A stretch of 64,000 bases of DNA from Haliclystus octoradiatus (lineage: Eukaryota; Cnidaria; Staurozoa; Stauromedusae; Haliclystidae), in NCBI GenBank assembly GCA_916610825.1, contig OU744452.1, positions 11,140,110 through 11,204,109 of the forward strand, given 5' to 3'. How positions within the stretch are numbered: the stretch's first letter is position 1; the number at the start of each line of letters is the position of its first letter. Below, in pieces: positions 34,698 to 46,300 of this stretch. The translations under genes and the position numbers were made by a program. A model generated the notes under the pieces. That model was given only the letters and a program-made list of their open reading frames with translations. It did not search any database and was not told the DNA's origin.

Positions 34698-36134
34698 ATG
34701 AGCACAAAATCAAACTTGTTACATATTGTAAGCGATAAAGAGCGAACGAAAAAACCTATTTATAATGTTGATCAAATCATCGACAAAATAGGTCATGGAT
34801 TCTATCAGAATAAAATGTTACTGTTCTGTGGATTTGTCGTTGCTGTAAGCAGTATGCAGACAATTTTAATAACATTTGTAGGTCCAATGTTACAATGCGA
34901 TTGGTATATCTCAAATCTAGAAATGGCATCAATATCAGCAGCAGACAGTTTGGGTATGGTATTATTTTCACCAATTAATGGTTATCTATCTGATAAATAC
35001 GGCAGAAGATCATGCTTGTTATTAACAACAGCATTTTGGGGTTTTGCTGCAACAATGAGTTCATTTTCACCAAGACCAATTTGGATGTTTACATTTCGTT
35101 TTTTACTTGGATGTGGTCTTTCAGCATTTGTACAGGTATATCCTTATGCAATTGAATTTCTACCCAGTTATAATCGTACCATGGTTATATTATTGAAAAT
35201 GATGTGGGCTATTGGTGGATTATTATGTACTTTATTAACAATTATATTTTTACCATTATTAACATGGAAATGGTTGTCACTGTTAATTGGTTCGTTATCG
35301 TTCTTTATATTGATTATATTAATCTCAATGCATGAATCTCCAAAATTTTTAGAATTAACAGGAAAACATCAACAAATGGTCAATTTATTAAGAAAAATAG
35401 CTTCAACAAATAAAGAACCTTTACCAAATGCCTATTTAAGATTACCGCAACATGGTAAATTACATCGTGGATATTTAATTGATTTATTCACAACCCCATC
35501 ATTAAAATGGACATTAATATTTATTATATTACATTTATTATGTGGGATATTATATTTTGGTTTATTATTCTTCGCTGTTGCTGATTTAGAAACAATAGTA
35601 AAACTTGGACCTCAAGAAAAAAATGACAGTATACATTGTTTACCATGCCCTGCTTTGAAATCCTCACAAATTCGTGATGTTATATTTTCATCAATTGGTG
35701 AAGTCATGGCAAATCCAATTACGTATCTCCTAGTTACCTATTTAGGAGAAAAAACAGTACTATTAATATATTCCGGTACATCAACAATATTTTTTGGTAG
35801 TTTATATTTTCCAAGTGTCCTATATTCCATTCAACTTATCATGGGCAGGATGTTAGTTGCAGGAATTGCTATGATATGCTTTACAATATCCCCTTTGTAT
35901 TTCCCCCCTGAAAATAGGGGAATAGCTGCTGGAATTTTTAATATTGGATTTCGTGCAGGGGCAATTATAGCCCCATTTCTTGTACAAGTGTTGTTAAAAC
36001 AAGAAGTAGAATTTACAATTACAATATTTATATTAATGGCATTAATATTAGCAATGGTAACTTCATTTTTACCATTTGATAGAGAGAAGGCTGTTACTGC
36101 CAAGGGTAAAGTTATTAGAAAGCAAAAGAAATGA
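34698..36134 (+). CDS. SVOP-like major facilitator transporter, copy A
   Basis: 478 residues in one exon, ATG at 34698 with AAA before it. Predicted multi-pass membrane carrier of the SLC22/SV2/SVOP branch of the major facilitator superfamily. Evidence: loop 2-3 motif GYLSDKYGRR, GCGLSAFVQVYPYAIEFLP, the HESPKFLEL motif after helix 6, a large middle loop, and about twelve hydrophobic segments. Residues 6-30 form a polar N-terminus. A CLPC pair lies in the loop after helix 7. Compared with copy B, the first helix has Ser-Met-Gln where copy B has Asp-Gly-Leu-Glu. The substrate is unknown. Codon use is extremely AT-rich (TTA, ATA). It converges on copy B, 1.6 kb away. Confidence 0.9.
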   Translation: MSTKSNLLHIVSDKERTKKPIYNVDQIIDKIGHGFYQNKMLLFCGFVVAVSSMQTILITFVGPMLQCDWYISNLEMASISAADSLGMVLFSPINGYLSDKYGRRSCLLLTTAFWGFAATMSSFSPRPIWMFTFRFLLGCGLSAFVQVYPYAIEFLPSYNRTMVILLKMMWAIGGLLCTLLTIIFLPLLTWKWLSLLIGSLSFFILIILISMHESPKFLELTGKHQQMVNLLRKIASTNKEPLPNAYLRLPQHGKLHRGYLIDLFTTPSLKWTLIFIILHLLCGILYFGLLFFAVADLETIVKLGPQEKNDSIHCLPCPALKSSQIRDVIFSSIGEVMANPITYLLVTYLGEKTVLLIYSGTSTIFFGSLYFPSVLYSIQLIMGRMLVAGIAMICFTISPLYFPPENRGIAAGIFNIGFRAGAIIAPFLVQVLLKQEVEFTITIFILMALILAMVTSFLPFDREKAVTAKGKVIRKQKK

Positions 36135-37746
36135 TCTAATCATAACAGTAACATACCTTGGAATTTTACTATAAATACTAAACTTTAATTTAATTTGATA
36201 AATAAGAATGTATAAGTATTAACTACCTTCTGATCTATCAACCTCTTTAAGGTGATAGTCAAACATCCTTGAATTTCCAATCCCAGTGTATAATATTGAT
36301 AGATTTTTATATTGAGACCATTTTCAGGATTTTGATATTGCTAGAGTGACCATCAAAAACAGGTGGCCGCTCTTAGAGGTGGCTGTCATAGAAGTGTTTT
36401 AAGGGAAACACACAAGATAAAAGGAAGGGTGTAAAGATCAAATTGAAAAGTAAAGTATGCACTGTGAACATTCCTTCTAGATAGGAGAATCAAAGATGTA
36501 TTTTTGAATGAATTCTGAAATCTAACCGTAGGATTTAATTATGATATGGTTTACATATTGTCTATGGTAACTCGTCTCCCTGGTCTCAGTTGTATATCCG
36601 TGTGAAGTGTTGTATTTACAATGTGTTGAATATGTGATGTCATGTAGTATTTTAGGTATTGTGCATGTTGTTCACATTATTGTATTGTTTGAGTGCATGT
36701 GATGCCATGTTATAATTAGGGTAATGTATTGTGATTGGTGCTTCGTATTGCCATGTGATTAGTAACTGTTCTGTGTATTTTGCATGTGTGTTGTTTCTTC
36801 TTCTTGCCTGTTGACTGTTGTGGAAGAAATGTTAAAGTTTACTAACGGGAAGTTGCTGCGTGTTTTCTGTCTCCTCCATGCCGACTCTATAAGAATCTTA
36901 CACTAACATTATCATTCAATAAGTAAAATACATTCAGCGTTCACAAGATCCTGGGACTTGTATTAAAATTTGAAATCAGCCCTTTGAAGAAAAAAATTGC
37001 TTAAGCTTAAATGTCCTGAATAAATGATGATGATGATTGCTTGATTGAAACTCCTTAAATAATGCACTAGTCAATTGATTTCACAGCCCTCTGACCTCCG
37101 CGAAGTTAACAAATATCGAAGTGCTAAAAGCAATTAGGACAGACTTGCTTGTTAAAAACCCTAAAACCCGGCCCAAAATTATCTTGCCAACTGGATAGTT
37201 ACAATAATTAATATTTAAATTATTTAATAAAGTCATGTTGGGAAATTCAAATGCAATTGTCATTTGACTCTTGCATAACAATCATCAACATGATATTTAG
37301 CTAATTTTCAGAATTTTTACCACGCAAATTGAACTTGTTACATATTATACAGGGTCCGATAAAAGCAGGAATCCTGGAATCCTAGATTCCGGAAGGCTAT
37401 AGTCATATTCAGAAGAAAATTGATATTTTTATGATTTTCTGGTCAAACATCAACAAAAAATTTCAGAAGAGAATGTTATAAATACTTCTAGGATTCCTAA
37501 AGGCTGAATCTTGTGGCAAAACCAAAGTCTATATATGCTAATAACCAATCACTTTAATTTAAAAATAGATCTATTTAACTTTGTAGCCTATCATAAAATA
37601 AATATTCAAATTTACAATTTATGTAGACTATTTAATAGCCCTATAATTATAATTAATAGACCTAATTAATGCGAGTATTCAATTTTCATAAACTATAGTA
37701 GCCTATAATTTTTGCAAACCAATTACAGTTAAATCTAATTGATAAC
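36135..37746. other. Intergenic spacer between convergent transporters
   Basis: Shared 3' side of both transporters. It contains a piece of the 'GGCCACCTGT' repeat near 36340-36400 and a GT-rich stretch at 36590-36800 that ends in a CTATAAGAATC string. A segment ending CCTGAATAAATGATGATGATG near 37015-37038 looks like the tail of an old retroposon. No gene seen. Confidence 0.55.
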
Positions 37747-39180
37747 TCATTCTTTGTTAGACCTTTCTTCAATATTTCGATTGAGTAAAACTGTTGAACA
37801 GCCTGATAGTATAACAAACCCTATAAACACTGCCACTGTTAGTCTTGTGTTGGCTTTCACTAAAACTTGTGCTAAAAAGGGTGCAATAAATCCACCTGTT
37901 CTGTATGCAACGTTACTCATTCCCATAGCAACACCTCGGATTCGTGTTGGAAAATATGTTGGTGTTATAGCTTGACAAGTAACAACATTGATATTTAATA
38001 ATAAACGTAATAAAGATAAACGGATAATAAAAAAATAACCTGGGAAAAACATTGTTGAATATAAAATACTTGTTACTAACGAGCATGTGTAAAATGCTCT
38101 TTTGCCACCAATTTTGGAAATTAAGAAAAAAGATGTCGGCCCAGCAAAAAGTTCTGCAATGTTTGAAAAGAATATCGTTCTGAAAGTTTTTGTTGTGAAA
38201 CTAGTGCATGCTTTGCATTTAACTGCTTCGTAAATGGTTGTTCTTTCACCTTTAATTAAAAGTTCTTCAAAGTTCTCCACTGCAAGAAATACTATTCCAT
38301 AGTAAAGTAAGCCAGCCGAACAATGCATTGTAAAAAATGCTACAAATCGACGTATAAATCTTGAACTCATCAAATCACTTATCCTTCCTCTAACCAAGTG
38401 AGGGCTTGAAGGTATCGCTATATGGCCTTCTGGTAGCTTAACTTTATTAACTTTAGAGATCCGCTGTAAAACTTTGAGTACTTTCTTGGGTTGTCTAGAT
38501 GCAACATAGTAGCGTGGTGATTCTGGTAGAAATGTAAATAATGATGCTGCTATCCAAGCAGGAACTGATAATAATATAATCAACCATCTCCAAGTTAAGT
38601 ACTCCAAAGATAAATAAGCAACAATTGTGCATACAACACCACTAACTGACCACATAAAATGTAAAAATGTCACTCTTGCCTTTGTTCGATTTGGTAAAGC
38701 TTCAACAGCAAACGGTACAAATTGAGTAAATGCAGATAATGTGCATCCCAAAATAAAACGTAAAAACAGCATCCATGGAAAACTTGGTGCAAACGATGAC
38801 AAAACAGACAAAAATGAGCTCAAAAAAGAAGCAAGAATTAATGTATTTTTTCGACCATAAACATCTGTAAAATAACCAAAAATAGGCGAACCAAATAGCA
38901 TACCTAATGTTGCACCACCACTTATCCAAGCAACTTCTAAGCTAGAAGTATACCATACACATTGTAAAAGTGGAGATACAATCGAAATAAGTAAAACTTC
39001 TAAACCATCTGAAGCATACATCAACCCACAAACAAGAAGGATAATGTTTTGCATTTTCCCATGTCCTAAATGATTCATAAGTTCATCAACAGTATACGTA
39101 GCTGCAATAAAATGACTTTCGTTGTCTGATAATGGCAAATGATTCGTCAAAAGGTCGTCTTTTTCATTTTTCTTCGACAT
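37747..39180 (-). CDS. SVOP-like major facilitator transporter, copy B
   Basis: 477 residues from ATG at 39180 (MSKKNEK, context CCAAAATGTC). The frame is open further upstream, but only from a TTG, so the ATG is preferred. Twelve hydrophobic segments; motifs GYFTDVYGRK (loop 2-3), GCTLSAFTQFVPFAVEALP and LPESPRYYV (end of helix 6). The first helix keeps the acidic ASDGLE signature seen in SVOP/SV2 relatives. The CKAC pair after helix 7 matches CLPC in copy A. It ends in a short polar tail. It is clearly paralogous to copy A, similar along the whole length and intronless like it. It probably moves a small organic ion or neutral solute across a membrane; the substrate cannot be told. Confidence 0.92.
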   Translation of the reverse strand: MSKKNEKDDLLTNHLPLSDNESHFIAATYTVDELMNHLGHGKMQNIILLVCGLMYASDGLEVLLISIVSPLLQCVWYTSSLEVAWISGGATLGMLFGSPIFGYFTDVYGRKNTLILASFLSSFLSVLSSFAPSFPWMLFLRFILGCTLSAFTQFVPFAVEALPNRTKARVTFLHFMWSVSGVVCTIVAYLSLEYLTWRWLIILLSVPAWIAASLFTFLPESPRYYVASRQPKKVLKVLQRISKVNKVKLPEGHIAIPSSPHLVRGRISDLMSSRFIRRFVAFFTMHCSAGLLYYGIVFLAVENFEELLIKGERTTIYEAVKCKACTSFTTKTFRTIFFSNIAELFAGPTSFFLISKIGGKRAFYTCSLVTSILYSTMFFPGYFFIIRLSLLRLLLNINVVTCQAITPTYFPTRIRGVAMGMSNVAYRTGGFIAPFLAQVLVKANTRLTVAVFIGFVILSGCSTVLLNRNIEERSNKE

Positions 39181-40238
39181 TTTGGCCTGATAGGTTAGGT
39201 ATGGCAAAAACCGTATCGTTGAGGTTGAATGCTTCTGAGAATAGTAGGCCGAATTGAATCATGCAGTAAATTCCTCTGTGTTTTGAAATGCTCATGCAAC
39301 AAAAGAGCCTCTTTGTGCTCTTGGGATCAGCATTCAGCACCCTTTTTAGATCCTCTTTTCAATCTCATCAATCAAATTAATGATATTATTGTTATTTTCG
39401 TAGAGTAACAAAATCACATGGCTCTGAGCTATATAGCCTAGCCTAGTAGTAGGTCGATTAATACACTGTTATCATCGCCTTGGCCTTAATTCTGGCTACT
39501 AATTTTAAATACGAGCATTTCTCTACAAATCAGATTTTGTCTAATGAAGAACAACCTGTAATACACTGTTAATACACTGTATGGAACTGTGATATTAAAT
39601 GGCGGACAATGGGGTCAAACAAATGGCAGTACAAACAATAAATAGATAATGTAAAAGCCTACTCATCAATTGGTAACATTTAATATCTCTAACCTTCAAG
39701 TGTTCAGTGACTTATATATGATTAAATGAATCAGTGACTCATTGTCAAATGTCAGAGCAGAGCTGTTGGAAATCATCCACGAGTGCATATCGATCACGAT
39801 CGAAATCTGTAATCTTCAAAGATCAGCCTTTGTGCTGATTTGCTAATTTTGAGTGAAGTAGCAAACACATCGTTCTTCTCTTCACATAATTTGATAGATA
39901 TGATACTATACTCTGTTTATAAATTAATGTCAATAATGCTGTGAAAATATATTAGCTTGTTGAAGGTACGCTTGGTTCTAGTCTCCTTGGAAACCAAACA
40001 ACATTTTTCGAGAGGGGCGCTTAGTTTTGAAATCTCACAAGCAACAAACATATTTTTACGAAACCAGTAACATATTCAATTATGTTTCATTCTTTCTAAA
40101 GTTGGTTAGCATAATCGTCGTCATCACCGATAAATAATAAATTCATTATATTTAAGTATATGCTGCTCGTATTATTTATTTGTATTCTTCATAAACTGGA
40201 TCAAGGACATGATATGAAAACTTGATGGAAATTTTGCT
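39181..40238. promoter_or_regulatory. Divergent upstream region, transporter B / KIAA1549-like gene
   Basis: About 1.06 kb between two genes that point away from each other. No TATA box, CpG island or repeat stands out. The region is AT-rich, with palindromic ATCGATCACGATCG near 39790. Shared promoter use is possible but unproven. Confidence 0.4.
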
Positions 40239-40389
40239 ATGGTTTGGAAGTATGGATTTTGTATAATATATGCTTTGGCTATTATTCTATATGACTGTAA
40301 TGCTACTATTTCATCGATTCTTATCAATACGGAGATAAATTTTGAAAGTTTTTCTGCTGAGAGTTCGAGGATAATCTCTCATTCCCAAG
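40239..40389 (+). CDS. KIAA1549: KIAA1549-like exon 1: signal peptide
   Basis: MVWKYGFCIIYALAIILYDC is a typical signal peptide. Donor CAAG|GTGAGT, phase 1. Joining it to exon 2 (phase 1) gives an Asp codon and an open frame. The long open frame that starts at 41954 lacks a signal peptide and its first 45 codons lie before a good acceptor (TTCTTTTAG at 42081-42089), so I treat that part as intron. The 5' assignment is inference. Confidence 0.7.
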
Positions 40390-43300
40390 GTGAGTTATCG
40401 ATCATAGATCATGAAAAAGTATTCGTGTCATGAAACTGAAAGACGCTAGCACCAGACGAAACAACGGGAGTCAATTCTAGAAAGCATTGCAATAAACCAC
40501 ATTGTTATGTATCAGATTTTCTATATAAAACTGAGCAATCGCAACCACGTAATGTATATCTTTAACGGAGGACCACGAATTTAATATTGTCACACGAGCG
40601 ACTTTTCTCAAAACATTTCTGCAAGTCATTTTCTCTTTTTACAATTCAAATAATAAATTCTGAAGTGTTTTCCAAATTGAAACTCTACTCCAAAATGACC
40701 TTCAAATATGTTCAAAATCAATGACAATATCAAAGTTTACTTACCAATTTTAATTTGTTATTAAAGATATCATTTTATATTAATGTTGTTTTGATCTGTA
40801 ATTTCACATCCCACTACAAAAACACCTGACACCGTTTATATTGAATCCTTTGACACATGTGATTGAATACTTGGGTTTCTATGTTGTTTTAATGTTAATT
40901 TATTTGAAATTAATGCTATATTTTGAAGAACATTCGCGTAACTTCAGTAAACCTACGTGGAATTGTTCTCACTAACTCGTACTACTGTAACATTTTGAGA
41001 TAAACACTTTTCGTTAGTATATGATTTTCTGGTTGCGACCAGCTCAGCACTCAGCAGGCTGTTAATATTTGCACCTGTTTTCACGCTTTTCATTCCTCTC
41101 TGCCAAATATTTATTCAACAAAAATTTGTCTTTTGATTAGAGACAACAATCAGACAGAGGAATACTGTAGTTCTGAAGCTGTAGGCTAGGCATTATACAC
41201 CGTGGGCTGATAGTCCTACCAATTTCTAAACAAGTAAACATATTTTCTGCCGGAAAAGTTTTTCAATGTTGCGCCAATTCACTGGACTGACAGGAAGTGT
41301 CAGATCTAATGTAATACATGTTAATTAATTCTCTGATGACTCTTGACACAAAAATGCATCATTCATGTTTTTGGAAGTGTGCGTTTTGCATCTCTGAATC
41401 GTTGATTCGAAAATATGTTGAGAAGACGCTGCTTGTGGCTGATTTTCGTTGTTTTGAACACGACTTTCAAGTTGCTGTAATGACTCTGTCGCATGACAGG
41501 TATCTCTATCTAGTGTTCATTATAATTGTACAATGATTTAATTAGACTACTCTGTACTCTCTATTATGCACAAAATAGACCCATTGAAGTCAACAATTTG
41601 TTTTTATTTATATTATTTGATCATTGATTCTGTTCAAAGCCCGTCTCCTTCCAACTAGGATAGACCATAGATAGACAAGACAATTGTAGACTGATTCAAG
41701 CCTTCTAGCATACTTATCTAATCAAGATAAGAAACAAGTCTACAATATTATATTCAATGTTATCAGTAGGCTTAACTAGCAGATGTTATATGAACCGTGG
41801 ACCCCTGATGACTGTTTTATGTCTATTTTAAAGGACGATTTATAAGACCATTAGAAAGATAAGATGTGAAACATTCACTTACAATGGGGGGTTCCTAGAG
41901 GGTGCTATTCTAGAACCAAGGATGAGTTCACGTTTCACGCATGTAAGAATCGATTGATTTTATATATCTTTTTGAAGGTTAAAATAATACAAAATTCCCG
42001 TTTTTATGATGCAGAAATGTCTTGCTCGTGCAAGGATTTTTATGTCAGATTTCAACTTACTGTAATTTTTGTTCTTCATTTTCTTTTAGATTTAACATCA
42101 ATTCTTGAAGCTATAAACAAGACTGCTGTCGAAAGTGTCTCACTCTCATCTTCATTATTAAACATACAATTTAATGAAACAATTCAAAGCTATGCAACTA
42201 CCACTGCAAATCGAGGAAAAGTCTCAACTTTTACGCAATTGTCGTCAGTTGGAACAAATGTCAATGAACTTACACCAAGCGAAAGTATTTCAAACTATCA
42301 TAATACCTCCCTTACAGGACCTTCTATGTCGATCTCAACATCATTGTATAATGAGCCCGAGTCACCGATCAATCAATCGCTCATTTTAACAACTTCTGAT
42401 GGCTCGAATTCAATAACATTTATTGAACCGAGTTTTTATGTACCTTCCTCTGTAAGCGGCAATCAAGTAAACGCCACCGACACATTAATCTCCCAAACAT
42501 CCTATCAAATAGAACAAACTAGTTCTGATTTACCAATTGTATCAATCATTAATAAGATAAATACCAGTTCATCCATCCAAGATTTAAGCACCTTGAGCAC
42601 AATATCTACTTTAATATCTCTCAATGACATATATACAGCTCAATCAGTTACTTCTCCAATTTTAGCATTTTCTATATTTACCGATAACCATTCGATTTCT
42701 AATGAAATTCAATCAAATTTGATTACTGCAATCAACACACCATTTACTACAATACTTTCATCACTGATTGATGCCACAGATAGTTTATTAGAAACACCAA
42801 GCACCATAATTAATGATATACAAAGTTTCTCTCAAGATACATCAATGTTTATAACGTCACTTTTGGTTCACGACTCACATATTGTCACAAAAACAAAGGA
42901 ATCAAGCATCTTGGACACTTTATCAGGTCATGTTTCTGACTTTCTTGCCGGTGCCACATCGGCAACGAATGGATATTATACGTCAATACCTTCAATAACG
43001 ATAAACAATAATTCGTACCATTCTGATACCGCAACTCTCTCCCAAATCATCGCATCTACTTCTTTGTTCACAGCTAAACCTTCAAGTCAAATATTGTTAC
43101 GTAATACATCATTGGTATACTCTAGTTTCATTGATTATATTGTTGTTTCATCATATGAACCATGCTGGATTACATATTTTGCTTCTAATTCATCAACCAT
43201 GATACCATCTCCTGTTCAATCAATTCCAATTTCATCAACTCAATCATTAATGCATTCATCGTATGCTGTATCTGATAATGGAATTTCACAATCACAAACG

Positions 43301-46300
43301 ATGGATAGTTTTTCTTCCGATACTACATCGTCAATAAATAATGGGCTTTTATCTGATAAAGGTTCTTCAATTTCAATCTCTCAACATTCAGCCTCTATCT
43401 CTACAGAAAGAAGTCAGTTTGAAAACGATAAATCTTCATCGGCAGAAATTTCATCGTACAGTATTGAATCAATGGATATCCGCCGTTCATTTTTCACAGA
43501 AGAAGCTACACAATTGATGCCATCTTTCAATGTATTAAATTCAATCAGTCAATTTGAAGAGATTCTCAGGAGCGACTTATCTGTCAATGATCCCATTCTA
43601 ACGTATCGCATCTCTACTATTAGTGCACTGCAAGAATTTTTATCAATTAGCCCAACATCAGTGTCAATTATTAATCACTCAGCAATTGATAACAGTACTC
43701 TTGTTACACCTACAACATCATTGATACCTGCTAGTGATTCGACTTATTATTACAAACCATCAATATCATCACATACTCAATCTATGATGAGCGTCTCTGT
43801 GCTATCACAATCTATTTCAGAGATCAATGTATCCTCAACATTGATACCGTCGCCTATCAATGCTGGAACGCCCGTTATGTCGGAATCAGATATCACATCA
43901 TCAATTGATTCATTACCAAGAAAACGTCGCGATGTAGACATTGGATCTTCGCGTGTATCATTTTTGATTTCAACTCAATCTTCAACTGTTACTATCCAAC
44001 CTTCATTTTCCTCTGCGGTAGAACAAGATCTGCTACCTCAACTAGTTTCTGCTCCATTCATATCAGACTTTCCTTTTGAGGATGAAACTACAATACTCCA
44101 AGGACAAAGCTCCGTCTATGATACTGCAACAATTCCAACTTCATCGACTGTATTGCTACCATTGAGTAGTGAAATAGAGTCAGTAGCATCTTCAGTGTCA
44201 TTTTATGTACCAGCTTTCCCTTTGTTCTCTGTTTCATCGTCATTTGTGTCACGGTTTAGCTCAAGAGTAATCCTTATGAATACACCAATACCAACCGTTT
44301 CCCCTTCAATGTGGTTTTTCAGCTCCAAAGAAGATATATCTTCCAAGTCAAGTGTTTCCTCTATCTCAACCATTACAATTGTTTCATCACAATCTGAAAT
44401 GTTATCAAGTAATCATTTAAATGGAGTTTCAATTGGCCAGTCATCTCTTCAGCCCAACAAATCATCAGTGATGCAAACACAATCTGGTAGCAATAATCAA
44501 TCTTTTGTTATTACATCATACGTTCCTGCAGTTGAAATAACATCTACCGTCAACCTGTCTGCAATAGCTACTGGTGCAAGCAGTACAAACGTACCAAACA
44601 CGTACAGTGCTGTGAATACTGCTATAGACCCCACTAGTTTGATGATCGTGTCGTCAACAATCAATGCTACCACTATTCAAACAAGTATATATGATTACAT
44701 TACTCCTTCGATGCTTGTTAGTTCAGCCACAGCAAATACAAATGTATACATATCCATTTCTGATGCTCGATCAAGTATTTCTGATACCCTAAATTCAATT
44801 TTAGAAGATTCATCAATTGCTGTTACCCAAACCAGTATGATTGGCATCATTGATGCATTGTCTACTCAGAGTTCTTTCTCTATCCCTACGCCTTCGTTGT
44901 CTGCTTCATTGTTGCTAGATTCAAAGAGCGCCTCATTTATCTCATCACAATTTGAAACAAAATCTTATTCATATGTATCAACAATTAATGACGATATAAG
45001 TTCTGTTGGATTAAAATTATTTTCAAGCCATGTTACTCCTGTCCAAACTATATCAACAATGAGAAAGTCTTTGACATTGATTTCTCAATCAGCTATCCCC
45101 ACATCAGTCATTCATAATGTGTCATCAGAAAGCTTGACAACAGAATACGAAACAAATACAATGATATCATCATCTTCATTGTTACAGTTTAATACTCATT
45201 CACAATCACTGGGTTTAATATCATCATTAGGACTCTGTCTTATTATCAGAACAGTTCAATTGAACACAGATGTAAGTTCTCTATTGCCTAACTTGTCACC
45301 GACATCAACAAAAAGTATTACGCCGATGACTTCATATCTGCAATCTACTGGTCATTCAATCACAAGTTCTATATCAACATTTCCTTCATTTAGCATTACC
45401 GACAAAGAACAGAGTTCTGCTGATTCTCTAATGACGTCAGTCTTAATTACACACAACGCATCTCCTTTATTCAGTTCAAGTTCATACGCCAACTATTCAG
45501 CTATACATGTATCAAACACACTGTTAAGCTCTCCATCTGTTCCTTCAATTGGTGATGGATCTTTTAACTCAACCTTTCTTACATTAGCAAGTTCAATATC
45601 TCATCATTCAACAGAAATAACTACACCTAGTTTCCCTATTGACACTAGTCAATTTAATTCAAAATCAACTATAACTCTGTCAACTGTTAGTACGATTGCT
45701 TTATTATCAGATACGATTACTACCCAAAAAGTTTTAATAACTGCAACAGTTGCTGAGACTTTTATTTCTGACCTGATATCAAGTAGTAGTAGCCTTAATT
45801 CAATTTCATTTGATTCTACTCTGATATCAGCAAGTCCATCAACACAGATTATTAATAGTGTATCTTCATCAGCCGTGGTTACTGTCACAGGAGACGGTAC
45901 ATTAGATGTCATACTTATTGTACCTAATGATGTTGATGTTGCTAAGTCGTCTTTCATCAGCAACTTAGAAGCAAGACTTGCTGATACATATAAAAGTGTT
46001 GTAAATATTAAAAAGAGACGAGATGTCACTGATGGGAATATTACTATTTCAGTAAGTATAATTACAAATGTCATTTATATCTGTATACACATGCATGCAA
46101 ATTCAATTTCTTGTTTGCTATTCATTACATATACTACAACATTCAAACTTCTTATACAATCCAAATGTCTGTAGTGGGAACTTCAGCAATACACAAAAGC
46201 ATTATTCTATTGAAACAACCCTGTATATAAAGACCACCTGTCTATAGTGGCTACTTTATTAATTCACAAAGTCATTATTCTATTGAATCAACCCTGTATA

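Noticed and set aside
36590..36905. Possible solo LTR (TGTATATCC ... CTATAAGAATCTTACA)
   Set aside because: Ends are only loosely TG...CA and no target duplication is visible.
39181..39207. Upstream extension of transporter B
   Set aside because: The first codon would be TTG; the ATG at 39180 has a good context and matches the length of copy A.
41954..42089. N-terminal 45 codons of the long mucin ORF as the gene start
   Set aside because: A good acceptor at 42089 and a phase-matched signal-peptide exon at 40239-40389 explain the start better.
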